Assembly (NCBI RefSeq): GCF_028745515.1
Contig: NZ_JAQZSG010000009.1
Span: 94,303-158,302 of the forward strand
Direction: 5' to 3'
Origin: Paenibacillus thermotolerans
GTDB taxonomy: Bacteria; Bacillota; Bacilli; Paenibacillales; YIM-B00363
Length of the DNA stretch: 64,000 nucleotides
In this document: piece after piece, positions 45,815 through 54,490 of the stretch
How positions within the stretch are numbered: position 1 is the stretch's first letter
How the letters are laid out: every line of letters starts with the position of its first letter
The notes under the pieces: model-generated
Databases searched by the model: none
The model's input: only the letters and a program-made list of their open reading frames with translations
Told to the model about the DNA's origin: nothing
Program-made: the position numbers and the translations under genes

Positions 45815-47422
45815 ATGAAATTTGAAGCGTTGTTCAACCCGTATCCATCTCAACGGATGACCACCTATGCTCGCAAAGGGATGGTTTCAACCACACAGCC
45901 GCTAGCGGCTCAAGCGGGATTAGACATACTTAAAAGAGGCGGAAATGCGATTGATGCAGCCATCGCAACCGCTGCCTGTTTGACCGTTGTGGAGCCGAAT
46001 TCAAACAGCATCGGCGGGGATACGTTCGCGCTAGTGTGGGCGGAAGGGAAGCTTCACGGATTGAATGCAAGCGGACCTGCACCGTCTTCCATCTCGGTGG
46101 AGCAAGTGAAATCTCGCGGTTATGATTATATTCCTACATATGGCGTTCTGCCCGTGACCGTCCCCGGCACCCCGGGCTCTTGGGCTGCATTATCCGAACG
46201 ATTTGGACGACTTCCGCTGACCGAAGTGCTTCAACCGGCGATCGACTATGCGGAGAACGGTTTCCCGGTATCGCCGACAATCGCTAGATACTGGAAGGAC
46301 GGATATAACAACATCAGCAAGCAAAATGACGCTATTTTTCAGCCTTGGCTGGATACGTTCGCTCCAAGCGGCCGCGCACCGCGGGCAGGAGAAATATGGC
46401 GCTCCCCGGACCATGCCCGCACGCTGCGTTCGATTGCAGAAACAAAGGCGGAATCGTTCTATCGCGGACATTTAGCGGAACGAATCGGCGAGCATATTGG
46501 CATTCACGGAGGATTTCTTTCCAAAGAAGATTTGGAAGCGTTTTATCCGGAGTGGGTGGACCCGATCGGAGTTTCTTACAAAGGATACGATGTTTGGGAA
46601 ATTCCGCCGAACGGCCAAGGCTTGATAGCGCTTATGGCGTTAAATATGCTGAATGGATTCGACTTTGCCGCGAAAGATTTGGTGGATACGTACCACAAAC
46701 AAATAGAAGCTGTGAAATTGGCTTTCGTTGATGGATTGAAGTACATCACGGATATGAAACAAATGAAAATCTCTGTAGATGAAATGCTTTCGGAAAGCTA
46801 CGCCCGGGAAAGACGGGAGTTAATCGGTGAGGAAGCGATTACGCCGGAACCGGGTGAATTGCCTAAAGGAGGAACGGTGTATTTAGCCGCTGCCGACGGA
46901 GAGGGAAACATGGTATCGTTCATTCAAAGCCATGCCGGTGACTTTGGAGCGGGCGTCGTCATTCCCGGCACAGGAATTTGCATGCAGAACAGAGGAACCG
47001 GCTTTTCGCTAAATCCGGCGCATGTTAATGTGCTGGAGCCAGGAAAGAAAACGTTCCATACGATTATTCCGGGCTTCTTGACGAAAGGTAACGAGCCGGT
47101 CGGACCGTTCGGCGTCATGTGCGGATCGATTCAGCCGCAGGCGCATGTGCAGGTTGTGATGAACAGCGTAGATTTCGGTTTAAATCCGCAGGCTGCGCTT
47201 GATGCGCCTAGATGGCGGTGGATCAGAGATAAAATCATCGAAGTAGAACCGCAGTTTCCGGATTACTTGGCGCAAGCTCTTGCAAGAAAAGGGCATATCG
47301 TACAGCGTGCTCTGGATTCAGGGATGTTCGGCCGAGGACAAATCATCTGGAGAGATCCGGAAACAGGCGTACTCGCCGGGGGCACCGAGCCTCGAGCTGA
47401 CGGCGATTTAGCGGCGTGGTAA
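45815..47422 (+). CDS. Gamma-glutamyltransferase family protein
   Basis: A 535-residue Ntn-hydrolase. The expected self-cleavage site is at KGGTVYLAAADGEGN, with Thr354 as the catalytic nucleophile. The large-subunit region includes GGNAIDAAIATAACLTVVEP and GGDTFALVWAEG, and the small subunit DAPRWRW. No signal peptide is present, unlike secreted Ggt, so it is probably cytoplasmic (YwrD-like). It may hydrolyse gamma-glutamyl compounds or a related amide. AAAAGGAG lies before the ATG. Flanked by a terminator on each side, so it may be transcribed alone. The link with the sugar genes is unclear. Confidence 0.87.
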   Translation: MKFEALFNPYPSQRMTTYARKGMVSTTQPLAAQAGLDILKRGGNAIDAAIATAACLTVVEPNSNSIGGDTFALVWAEGKLHGLNASGPAPSSISVEQVKSRGYDYIPTYGVLPVTVPGTPGSWAALSERFGRLPLTEVLQPAIDYAENGFPVSPTIARYWKDGYNNISKQNDAIFQPWLDTFAPSGRAPRAGEIWRSPDHARTLRSIAETKAESFYRGHLAERIGEHIGIHGGFLSKEDLEAFYPEWVDPIGVSYKGYDVWEIPPNGQGLIALMALNMLNGFDFAAKDLVDTYHKQIEAVKLAFVDGLKYITDMKQMKISVDEMLSESYARERRELIGEEAITPEPGELPKGGTVYLAAADGEGNMVSFIQSHAGDFGAGVVIPGTGICMQNRGTGFSLNPAHVNVLEPGKKTFHTIIPGFLTKGNEPVGPFGVMCGSIQPQAHVQVVMNSVDFGLNPQAALDAPRWRWIRDKIIEVEPQFPDYLAQALARKGHIVQRALDSGMFGRGQIIWRDPETGVLAGGTEPRADGDLAAW

Positions 47423-47456
47423 GCCACATGGCCATAATCAAGAAAGGACTTGCCCG

Positions 47457-47485
47457 GGGCTCCAGTATTAAACTGGAGCCCTTTT
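47457..47485 (+). terminator. Intrinsic terminator after the gamma-glutamyltransferase gene
   Basis: A perfect 10-base stem, 47457-47466 with 47472-47481, followed by TTTT. Confidence 0.9.
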
Positions 47486-47511
47486 AAGAAGCGGAATAAT
47501 CAGCTTGCTTT

Positions 47512-48597
47512 TTACAACCGATTGATCGCGGATTCCATCGTTTTATCTGTGAGCTGAGCATAGATTTGGGTCGTATCTGTACTGGCATGACCCAGCTGGC
47601 GCTGCGTTTTGTAAATATCATTTTTTAAATAATAGCTGGTCGCAAAAGAATGACGCAGCTTATGTACGGTTAGTTGTGGCTTACCGAAGGAGACCGCATA
47701 TTTGCTGACCATTTGCTGGATGGCGCGTTTTGACATGCGTTTTCCGTAAGTGTCGCCTCTGGGGACGGCCAAAAACAAAGATTTTTCGGATCGCTCAGGA
47801 TGGTACACACTTTGCCGCACCTCGATATAACGAACTAACGCTTCTTTTCCGGTTTCCGAGAAAAAAACGCCTTGTTTCAGTCCAGGATCTTCGCTTCCTT
47901 TACGGTAAACATGAGCTATTTTTTTAGTTAGGTCAATATCATCTACATCGAGGTTGACGATCTCGGAAACCCGCATTCCGGAGGATAATATGAGCTTTAT
48001 AATGGCAGTATCCCGAATCCGGTTCATTTCGTAATAATGGATCGCCTGAGGGTTGTCCGCAATTTGCTGCGAGTATCCGTGCTCTACAAATGAACTGAAC
48101 TCGAGTATCTCATGGTCATCCTCTAAGATTTTTCCATGCAGCCTTGCAGCAGTAAGCTTCGCACTCGACAGCCGGTGGGTTTTCAGTTTTGCCATGATAT
48201 TGCGTTTTAATAAAGGGTAGTGCTTGTCGTCTTCAGCAATTTGGCTTAAATAATGAAACAACGACTTGAGTGAAGCTAGTTTCCGCTCCCGGGTGGAGAG
48301 GGAGTTAGCTTTGCGAAGCTGCAAATGAAGCTTAAATGAATCGAGATTGCCGAAGCTTAGATTCTCCAGATCCGTTAATGAAATATGGGGGATAGAGGAG
48401 GCCGTGGTAAGGCCTTCTTGAATCAGCCAAAGAAAAAACGTTTCAAAGTCCCGTGTATATTCAAGCAAGGTAGAAGGGGAGAGATCGGCTAGTTTATGCT
48501 GAATAAACTGTTCCACAAACCATGGAAGCGAAGGGAGCCGGCGCTCTAGTAGGGTTAAATCATTGGCTTTAATCACGTTCAAATTAAACACCACCAC
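47512..48597 (-). CDS. Tyrosine recombinase, XerS-like
   Basis: A 361-residue tyrosine recombinase with the full active set: Arg209 in SGMRVSE, Lys233, HKLRH (His312, Arg315), His337 in LGHAS and nucleophile Tyr346 in IYAQL. The N-terminal region with LPWFVEQFIQHKLADLSPSTLLEY and the length resemble XerS, the single-protein chromosome-dimer recombinase, rather than XerC/D. The GTG start at 48597 is the first of three GTG codons, with no strong ribosome site seen. Its promoter contains a LexA-type operator. It may act in chromosome resolution or move a local element; the neighbouring second recombinase and repeats favour a mobile role. Confidence 0.85.
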   Translation of the reverse strand: MVVFNLNVIKANDLTLLERRLPSLPWFVEQFIQHKLADLSPSTLLEYTRDFETFFLWLIQEGLTTASSIPHISLTDLENLSFGNLDSFKLHLQLRKANSLSTRERKLASLKSLFHYLSQIAEDDKHYPLLKRNIMAKLKTHRLSSAKLTAARLHGKILEDDHEILEFSSFVEHGYSQQIADNPQAIHYYEMNRIRDTAIIKLILSSGMRVSEIVNLDVDDIDLTKKIAHVYRKGSEDPGLKQGVFFSETGKEALVRYIEVRQSVYHPERSEKSLFLAVPRGDTYGKRMSKRAIQQMVSKYAVSFGKPQLTVHKLRHSFATSYYLKNDIYKTQRQLGHASTDTTQIYAQLTDKTMESAINRL

Positions 48598-48619
48598 ATT
48601 AATAATTTATGATATTAAT

Positions 48620-48648
48620 AATATAACAGGAACGTATGTTCGTGTAAA
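48620..48648 (-). promoter_or_regulatory. SigA-type promoter with LexA (SOS) box in its spacer
   Basis: On the minus strand TTTACA (48643-48648) and TATATT (48620-48625) are separated by exactly 17 bases. The spacer contains CGAACATACGTTCC (48629-48642), which agrees with every position of the Bacillus LexA consensus CGAACRNRYGTTYC. The recombinase GTG is 22 bases downstream. DNA damage is therefore predicted to induce the recombinase. Confidence 0.75.
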
Positions 48649-48718
48649 GTTTATTTTATTAACTGTGTTAACTGTTCACAAAAAACGTATTTTGTGCGTA
48701 AGATGCTCAGAAATAAAG

Positions 48719-48979
48719 CTACCCGCTGGGACGGATAGCCTTTAACTCCAGCGAATGAAACAAGGCGTTTCGTTCCGAGTGCGATAAATACCGCCGTAGC
48801 CGTTTATCGGCTTTAGGCGCAAATAACCCGGCCATAAAGTCGGCTCGATCCAGCCAAAACTTACTCAGTACCGTGGAATCGTAAACTTTTTTCACAAACT
48901 GTACAAACGTGCCAAAATCGAATGTGTAGCTGCGAAGGTATTCGGTAAAACAAAAATTCATCCTGTAAATCCGATTCAA
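48719..48979 (-). CDS. Small hypothetical protein
   Basis: An open frame of about 86 residues from TTG 48979 (GGAGG 4 to 5 bases upstream) or 80 from ATG 48961. It contains KFWLDRADFMAGLF and LSHSERNALFHSLELK and is rich in aromatic and basic residues. I do not recognise the family. It lies between two recombinase genes beside repeated sequences, so it may be a remnant of a mobile-element gene. It could also be non-coding. Confidence 0.3.
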   Translation of the reverse strand: MNRIYRMNFCFTEYLRSYTFDFGTFVQFVKKVYDSTVLSKFWLDRADFMAGLFAPKADKRLRRYLSHSERNALFHSLELKAIRPSG

Positions 48980-49020
48980 ACGACCTCCGTAAAAGTGGTT
49001 ATTGAGTCGCAACCAAACTT

Positions 49021-49080
49021 TATGGGACGTCCGCGCGAGTTATGGGACGACCGAGGAAGTTATGGGATGGAGGCACGATG
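49021..49080. repeat. Three tandem 20-base repeats starting TATGGGA
   Basis: Units begin at exactly 49021, 49041 and 49061 with TATGGGACG, TATGGGACG and TATGGGATG. The remaining 11 bases are only partly conserved. The regular spacing of two helix turns suggests binding of a protein in phase, such as a transposase or repressor. Confidence 0.6.
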
Positions 49081-49155
49081 AATATCGTCACATTCACGAA
49101 CGAGGTTCCCGGGAACAACGAACCGTCAGTTATCGTTCCACCTTACCTTCAAATA

Positions 49156-49187
<32 letters not shown>

Positions 49188-49231
49188 ACACTTTCTGAAT
49201 TATTGGAAAATTATGGATATATCTTGTCTAA

Positions 49232-49385
49232 TGACACAAACATACCCTTAATTTTGACACAAACATATCCTTAAAGCCCGCAAATCGAATGGGTTTGTGA
49301 CACAAACATCTCCTTGCACAGTTCTGAACGAAAAAGTGTTCAGTGACACAAACATCACCTTACACGCTGCAGTTGACACAAACAT
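49232..49385. repeat. Five direct copies of TGACACAAACAT
   Basis: Identical 12-base cores start at 49232, 49255, 49298, 49344 and 49374, all in the same direction. The first four are followed by a short variable part and CCTT. Between copies three and four a CTGAAC/GTTCAG inverted repeat occurs. Unequal spacing and same orientation fit multiple transposase-binding sites at an element end (Tn7, Mu or IS21 style). No transposase gene lies in the window. Confidence 0.7.
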
Positions 49386-49399
49386 GCCATATTGTACTT

Positions 49400-50374
49400 T
49401 CAGGTTAATTCTAAAGGGTTTGATGTCACGATTTTGCGCATTTTCTCTATATTCACTTTTGTATAAATCGTAGCTGTTTTGGGGTCTGCATGGCCCAATA
49501 GATCGGCGATTGCCAACAAATCGGCTCCCTCACCGTCATTATATAGAACCGTCGCACAGGTATGTCGCAGCTTATGCGGCGTTACTTTATAATTGTTTGC
49601 CCGCACACCGGCAGCTTTTGCGATCTCTTCAATGATTAGCTCCACAGCTCTTCTTGTTAACCGTTTCCCTTGTTTTTCAGAAATAAACAGCGCCGGTTCT
49701 TCAATTCGATTACGTTTTTGAAGGATCATTTGACGGGCTGGCTTATAATTCTCCAGGGCCCGAATAATTTTCGGTGTCATCACGAGTTTTCTTTCTTTAT
49801 TCCCCTTGCCAATGACTGTTAGCGATCCGTCATCTTCGTTAAAATGCTTGAGATCGATACTTACAAGCTCAGAGACCCGAAGTCCGAGCAATAAAAACAG
49901 CGTGGTGATTAATGAATCTCTTTCTTTAAATTTACGTTTCGCGGCGAATTGTTCAAATATCATAGCATCCTGTAGAGAAAGGCTTTTGGGAAGCCGTTCA
50001 CCGAGTTTAGGGTTCTCAATATACTGTGATACGTCGTACTGCAGGTATTGCTGTTTAACAGCCCATTTAAAAAACTGTTTTATTGAGGAAACGATGCGTG
50101 CTCTCGTCGTGGCTGCAAAAACGGTGCCCGGTTTAGGATGCTTTTTATTCGTTTTCGTTGTGTGTTGGGGATGTTTTAATGTGCCTAAAAATAATTGAAG
50201 ATCATTAGCAGTTATATCTTCGATGCATGTAATGTTTCTTGTTTCTTTGAGCCAGGAAGCAAGCCTTACAATCGTGCGGTTGTAATTTTCAACGGTTCCC
50301 TTAGAATAGTTCCTGTTGATTTCAAGGTATACCGTAAAGGAATCGATCAAATCATCGATGCAGCATTTTGCCAT
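49400..50374 (-). CDS. Tyrosine recombinase/integrase, XerC/D-like
   Basis: A 324-residue tyrosine recombinase. A SAM-like N-terminal core-binding domain (about 5-110) precedes a catalytic domain with Arg166 (GLRVSEL), Lys190, HKLRH (His267, Arg270), His295 in LGHAD and Tyr304 in IYTKV. ATG 50374 has GGGGAGG just upstream; a longer frame to 50398 is less likely. It is distinct from the XerS-like protein at 47512. It sits next to the TGACACAAACAT array, whose last copy lies 15 bases beyond its stop codon, so both may be parts of one mobile element. Confidence 0.87.
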   Translation of the reverse strand: MAKCCIDDLIDSFTVYLEINRNYSKGTVENYNRTIVRLASWLKETRNITCIEDITANDLQLFLGTLKHPQHTTKTNKKHPKPGTVFAATTRARIVSSIKQFFKWAVKQQYLQYDVSQYIENPKLGERLPKSLSLQDAMIFEQFAAKRKFKERDSLITTLFLLLGLRVSELVSIDLKHFNEDDGSLTVIGKGNKERKLVMTPKIIRALENYKPARQMILQKRNRIEEPALFISEKQGKRLTRRAVELIIEEIAKAAGVRANNYKVTPHKLRHTCATVLYNDGEGADLLAIADLLGHADPKTATIYTKVNIEKMRKIVTSNPLELT

Positions 50375-50398
50375 AATCGCCCTCCCCTCTTCGTCCAA

Positions 50399-50446
50399 AT
50401 TATAACATCAATTTCATACTTCACGAAACAGTTATTTTGTGAAGTA
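50399..50446 (-). promoter_or_regulatory. Probable promoter with inverted repeat for the second recombinase
   Basis: A perfect -10 TATAAT (minus strand, 50399-50404) lies 25 bases before the recombinase ATG. An inverted repeat with 8-base arms, TACTTCAC (50417-50424) and GTGAAGTA (50439-50446), covers the weak -35 region and could be an operator. It does not match the LexA box of the first recombinase. Confidence 0.4.
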
Positions 50447-50651
50447 AATTTGTTTTTCTCTTACTTCTGGAGTTGGCTTGTGCGGATTGATCGTATGGTG
50501 TCTAATGACATTAAACTGTTATCATTCGTGACGATATATATATCATTGTTTTCTTTGACAAAAAGAAGTCTCATTAGATCGAATTTATGATAACACTATC
50601 TTGTCATTTTTTTTGGAGATGCCGCAAATTGCAAAATGGAAACATGCTCCT

Positions 50652-51040
50652 TCAAACTTTTTCCAGAAGTTGAAGCGTTCCTTTGATTACCGTTAAAGGA
50701 TTCAGGATGATATTGGCTGTGCCCGCCGCCATATGCCTAATGGTTTCCCTTCTTTCTTTCTCGCATTGAATTTGCACGTACTGTTGAAAATCTTGGATAT
50801 CGGCCATTAGAACAAACGTTCCCCTTTTAGCTGCGGGTATACATAGGTGATCATTCATGGATCGCACTTTGCCATCTAACCTCTCTTGCACGAGTACTCC
50901 CGAGTAATTCTTTTTATCCTACAAAACTTCCCCTACGATCGATTGTAATGCCGAGTGTTCAGGGAATTCTTCTCCGGGGGTTACTGAGACCAGCTTAACT
51001 TGGAGTTCCCCGAACTCTAGCCTTGGAAACCGACTTCTGA
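50652..51040 (-). pseudogene. Truncated sensor histidine kinase
   Basis: On the minus strand one frame encodes a sensor-like segment, LVSVTPGEEFPEHSALQSI, a TAG stop at 50919-50921, then LDGKVRSMNDHLCIP and RRETIRHMAAGTANIILNPLTVIKG. The last part corresponds to the histidine phosphotransfer helix of sporulation-type kinases (AHEIRNPLTxIKG), but the phosphate-accepting His is replaced by Asn and the ATPase domain is missing after LEKV. The gene is dead by truncation, a stop and loss of the key residue. It lies between the integrase and dpaA. Confidence 0.7.
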
Positions 51041-51171
51041 TCTACGAAAGAGCCGTTCCACCACGCGCTTCATTATCCGATTCTTACGGAAATAGACGGA
51101 GGCCGGCAAAGTGCCGGTATAAACAAGTAATGATGTCTCTCTAAATGATTCGTTTTACAGCGTTCGCGATC

Positions 51172-52098
51172 TCATAACCCGGAAGAAAAAGCAAGTATAT
51201 CCAATTGCTCTCGATTTTGACTCCGTTCGTCCTGGATCAATTGACATAACGTTCTCGCCAATATACGTCCAGCCGTTCTTGGCGCGACCAATCCCGGTAA
51301 ACTTGGTGCCAACAAGGCCTTGATTCCACGTTTTTCGGCAAAACGAAAATCGGTTCCACCTGGTTTGGAAGCCAAATCAATAATAATAGCGTGATGCGGA
51401 ATACGGGTCAACACACGAGAAGTAAGGATTTGCTCCGGAACCGTGTTAAAAATAATATCCACATTTACGCCTTCATCGTACAAATCTTTCGTATAAAACG
51501 GCTCAATCCCCATCTCCCATGCACGTGCAAACTGCTCCGGTTTCTGCACCCCCGCTTTGACGTGTGCACCCAGGCGCTGAAGCATACTGGCTAACGTAAG
51601 ACCGATTCTCCCCAAACCCAGCACCATACAACGCGAACCATGTATGGTAATTTCCGTCTGTTGAATGGCCATCATTAAGGCGCCCTCCGCAGTGGGAATG
51701 GAATTGTATATGGCAACATCGTCCCTGCTAAATAATTCTATCAGATCGATCTCTAGTTCCGCGCAAAGGTTCCTCAAGTAAGACTTGGCTATGCCAGTAC
51801 AGACTTTTGCGTGTTTCGGCAAGCAAGACATATATTCCTTGTTCAGCAATAACGTTTCAGATGAAAATGAAGACTCTACTCTGCCATGGTCGTCTGTACC
51901 GACAACCGGTAATATCAATACGTCAGCATTGCGAAGCACCTCCCTCGTAAGCTTGGAATGCTGAACTTCATGAAGTTGTTCGTGCAAATCTTCATAACCG
52001 ATTACCGCAACATTTGCATCCAGGTCAGTAAATGACCGAATGATTTCAAGATGCCGGGCATCGCCTCCAAGGAAGACAATATGCAGACCCGTTAACAA
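51172..52098 (-). CDS. dpaA: Dipicolinate synthase subunit A
   Basis: A 308-residue protein closely matching SpoVFA/DpaA. It starts MLTGLHIVFLGGDARHLE, has LFSRDDVAIYNSIPTAEG in the middle, a Rossmann motif in VLGLGRIGLTLA, and the family ending IIDLASKPGGTDFRFAEKRG. With subunit B it makes dipicolinic acid in the mother cell during sporulation, the calcium chelate of spore cores. Start TTG 52098 with AGGGGA. The partner dpaB, normally next to it, is absent; instead a kinase remnant follows. A yunC remnant precedes it. Whether this copy works with a dpaB elsewhere is unknown. Confidence 0.9.
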   Translation of the reverse strand: MLTGLHIVFLGGDARHLEIIRSFTDLDANVAVIGYEDLHEQLHEVQHSKLTREVLRNADVLILPVVGTDDHGRVESSFSSETLLLNKEYMSCLPKHAKVCTGIAKSYLRNLCAELEIDLIELFSRDDVAIYNSIPTAEGALMMAIQQTEITIHGSRCMVLGLGRIGLTLASMLQRLGAHVKAGVQKPEQFARAWEMGIEPFYTKDLYDEGVNVDIIFNTVPEQILTSRVLTRIPHHAIIIDLASKPGGTDFRFAEKRGIKALLAPSLPGLVAPRTAGRILARTLCQLIQDERSQNREQLDILAFSSGL

Positions 52099-52134
52099 AA
52101 AATTCCCCTACTTTCCTTAAGTGTGGACTTAAAA

Positions 52135-52425
52135 TTAACTAACCTCGTTTACCATCTTTAAAAGCGCATCTGCTCCTTTCATCCCAGGGCAAATTCCGCG
52201 TAATTCCGCCTCTGTGGTCACCATATCGAGTGGGGCATCCAGCAATTGCTCTATTGTTCCGTCCTGCCACAATGCGGCGATCGTTTAATTTCGCATTTAA
52301 CAAACGAACATCAAGCGCTCCGCACATGATATATCCGTGATCGGTTGTGATGGCCAGAAGTGTTGTTTTGGGCAGGGCCCCTCGATACTTATAACATGAT
52401 GACCTTCAACTTCAATCGGTTTCAT
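52135..52425 (-). pseudogene. yunC: YunC (DUF1805) family gene with two frameshifts
   Basis: Three frames joined in order give MKPIEVEGHHVISIE, then LPKTTLLAITTDHGYIMCGALDVRLLNAKLNDRRIVAG, split here as LPKTTLLAITTDHGYI and MCGALDVRLLNAKL, and finally GTIEQLLDAPLDMVTTEA to a TAA at 52135. This is the complete order of YunC/DUF1805 proteins (about 100 residues), with frame changes near 52370 and 52260. ATG 52425 is the likely original start. Function of the family is not established. Confidence 0.75.
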
Positions 52426-52597
52426 ATGATCATCTATGATGCAGCTCCTTTTTTTACACTATATGCCGGGCGTGATATTTGCACCATAAACTGTTGCCCA
52501 AATTCGATATTACTTGTATTCGTTGGAAGCCTTCTCCCCTTTCGCTATATACATTTGTAATTGGACTTCGGATTCAATTCCATGTAATTTTTGAAAT

Positions 52598-54115
52598 TTA
52601 TAACAAAGGAGATAACAAACGCGCTGCTTGATCAAGCATGCGCTCGGAAGAAGTACGATGCATATGATCTTCCAAACGATATGGAGTAGCCTCGGCGAGA
52701 TCCCGTTCGAATTGTTCCGTAAGCTCCCGGGCCACATCGCAATGATACATCACTGCACACACTTCGTAGTTTAAACGGTAACTACGGAGATCGTAGTTGG
52801 AAGAACCCACTTCGGCAATCTCGCCATCGATAATCATGACTTTCGCGTGCAATACACCTTTGTTGTACTGAAACACATCGATCCCCGCTTCCACGAGTTC
52901 ACCATAATACGTACGGCTTGCAGCTCCTGCAATTTTAGGAATCACTTGGCGCGGCACCAGTAATCTCACTCGAACGCCACGCGCCGCGGCTGTTTTGATG
53001 GCCATCATGATATCCGCATCGGGTATAAAATAAGGGTTGGTCACGTCGATGGTTCGGGTCGCCTGCGTCAGGCAGATGAAATGCATTTCCCGAATGACCG
53101 GAGTAGGCAGCCCGGGATTGCCTTCGAATATCTGTATATAGACGTTATGCGAATCCTTGGACGGGGAAGCTTTTCCCATGTGGGTGCCTTCCATCGTTCC
53201 CAGCTCCGTTCCCCATTCCCATCCGTATCCGGATAATTCTGTTTTGCCGGATGGAAATGGATGAATGGCTTTATCGTCCGAAAGTTGAGCCGATTCAGGG
53301 ATAAATTTAGCCTTTCTCGTTGAATGGAGCATGTCCGGTGACGCTATTTTCCAGTGAGCCTCAAAAACGGCTTTCACATCATCCGCTGTTTCGCCGGTTA
53401 ACCGCATATGAGTGTCGCGCCAAAAACCGACATCCGGCTTCATTCCGGTATACTCGTCCCCAACGTTGATTCCTCCCATGAAGGTTTCCTTTCCGTCGAC
53501 GATGACGATCTTGCAATGATCCCGGTATGTCAAGTTGGATAGTACCCAGGGGATTCGCAAGGGAAAGATGGTCCTGCATTCAATGCCTGCTTCCATCATC
53601 CGGCGAACCGCATGTTTGGGAAACGACCGGCTTCCCCAGCCATCCCTTATAAAACGAATGTTCACACCGGATAAAGCCCGGTCAATCAGCACATCTGTGA
53701 TACGTTTACCGATATGGTCATTCCGGTATATGTAATATTCCAGATCGATTGACTTTTGTGCGGCCTGAATTGATTGAAGGAGTTTTCCGTAGGTTTCCAT
53801 CCCGTTCGTGAGGATTTGGACGGAACCGGTTCGAAGGCCACTGACAGACAAAGGTTGCAAAGCCCGAGCGATAACAAAAGCGGAGTCACCACATGCTGTA
53901 GGCAACGCTATTGGGTTATTGTGCGAAGAAACGAGCTTGTCCCGCCGCATTTGCACAGGATTCGTGACGAACAGGTAACAAACGAATCCGATAATCGGTA
54001 ATACAAGTCCGACTGATATCCAAGTCAACGCTTTGGCGGGGCGGCGCACCTCCCGAACCGCAATGATGATCAATAGTGCCGTATTTACTAGCCATAATCC
54101 TGCTATCCATGCCAA
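52598..54115 (-). CDS. cls: Cardiolipin synthase (phospholipase D family)
   Basis: A 505-residue membrane enzyme. Two N-terminal membrane helices (about 5-50) precede two PLD domains with HKD motifs: His200-Lys202-Asp207 in HCKIVIVDGKETFMGG and His423-Lys425-Asp430 in HAKVMIIDGEIAEVGSSN. It makes cardiolipin from phosphatidylglycerol. Residues about 270-330 form a Ser/Gly-rich insertion between the domains. TTG 54115 is the start, with GGGAGG 9 bases upstream. Genes of this type accompany mobile spoVA operons; a degraded copy lies at 60513. A terminator and a DUF1657 gene precede it. Confidence 0.9.
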   Translation of the reverse strand: MAWIAGLWLVNTALLIIIAVREVRRPAKALTWISVGLVLPIIGFVCYLFVTNPVQMRRDKLVSSHNNPIALPTACGDSAFVIARALQPLSVSGLRTGSVQILTNGMETYGKLLQSIQAAQKSIDLEYYIYRNDHIGKRITDVLIDRALSGVNIRFIRDGWGSRSFPKHAVRRMMEAGIECRTIFPLRIPWVLSNLTYRDHCKIVIVDGKETFMGGINVGDEYTGMKPDVGFWRDTHMRLTGETADDVKAVFEAHWKIASPDMLHSTRKAKFIPESAQLSDDKAIHPFPSGKTELSGYGWEWGTELGTMEGTHMGKASPSKDSHNVYIQIFEGNPGLPTPVIREMHFICLTQATRTIDVTNPYFIPDADIMMAIKTAAARGVRVRLLVPRQVIPKIAGAASRTYYGELVEAGIDVFQYNKGVLHAKVMIIDGEIAEVGSSNYDLRSYRLNYEVCAVMYHCDVARELTEQFERDLAEATPYRLEDHMHRTSSERMLDQAARLLSPLL

Positions 54116-54156
54116 GAAAATCAGCCTCCCAATCCAGTCATCTACGAGGGAATAAA

Positions 54157-54192
54157 GGGGCAGCCATGCCGAAAAGAGATCGGCATGGCCCT
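54157..54192 (-). terminator. Terminator after the first DUF1657 gene
   Basis: A 9-base perfect stem, 54164-54172 with 54180-54188, with further pairing outside it. On the minus strand it leads to CCCCTTTATT. Confidence 0.7.
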
Positions 54193-54195
54193 TTA

Positions 54196-54402
54196 TTAGA
54201 AACCTTTATACTGCGGTTCTTCCTGTTCAATTTGTTGTAACCGTGGAGTGACCTGGTCAATGATGTTTTGTGTCTGTTGCGCTGCATTTGTGAACGTGGT
54301 TTTGGCCTGCTGGTTTTGTGTATTTAACGCAAACTGTTCAAAGCTGGCCTGCGCGCTTTTTAATGAAGCTACAGCTGTTTTCACTTGAGAAGCTACCGTC
54401 AT
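54196..54402 (-). CDS. DUF1657 spore-associated small protein
   Basis: A 68-residue helical protein starting MTVASQVKTAVASLKSAQAS and ending EEPQYKGF. It is typical of DUF1657, found with spoVA(2mob)-type operons in spore formers. ATG 54402 has AGGAAGTGATC upstream; an extension to 54444 is not needed. A close paralogue is at 60073, differing at a few positions, and a DUF1657-like segment also ends the YetF protein at 59002. The exact function is unknown. Confidence 0.88.
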   Translation of the reverse strand: MTVASQVKTAVASLKSAQASFEQFALNTQNQQAKTTFTNAAQQTQNIIDQVTPRLQQIEQEEPQYKGF

Positions 54403-54490
54403 GTTGATCACTTCCTGAAATGGCATCCGTATGTAATATGTCAACCCGTCAGAAAATTAATGAATGGTAAAATTTGATGATTGGCTATTG

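Noticed and set aside
49232..49385. CRISPR array
   Set aside because: Cores are only 12 bases, spacings vary from 23 to 46 bases, and no cas genes are present.
49232..49385. Plasmid-type iteron origin
   Set aside because: No replication initiator gene, no DnaA boxes noticed, and the setting is chromosomal with recombinases.
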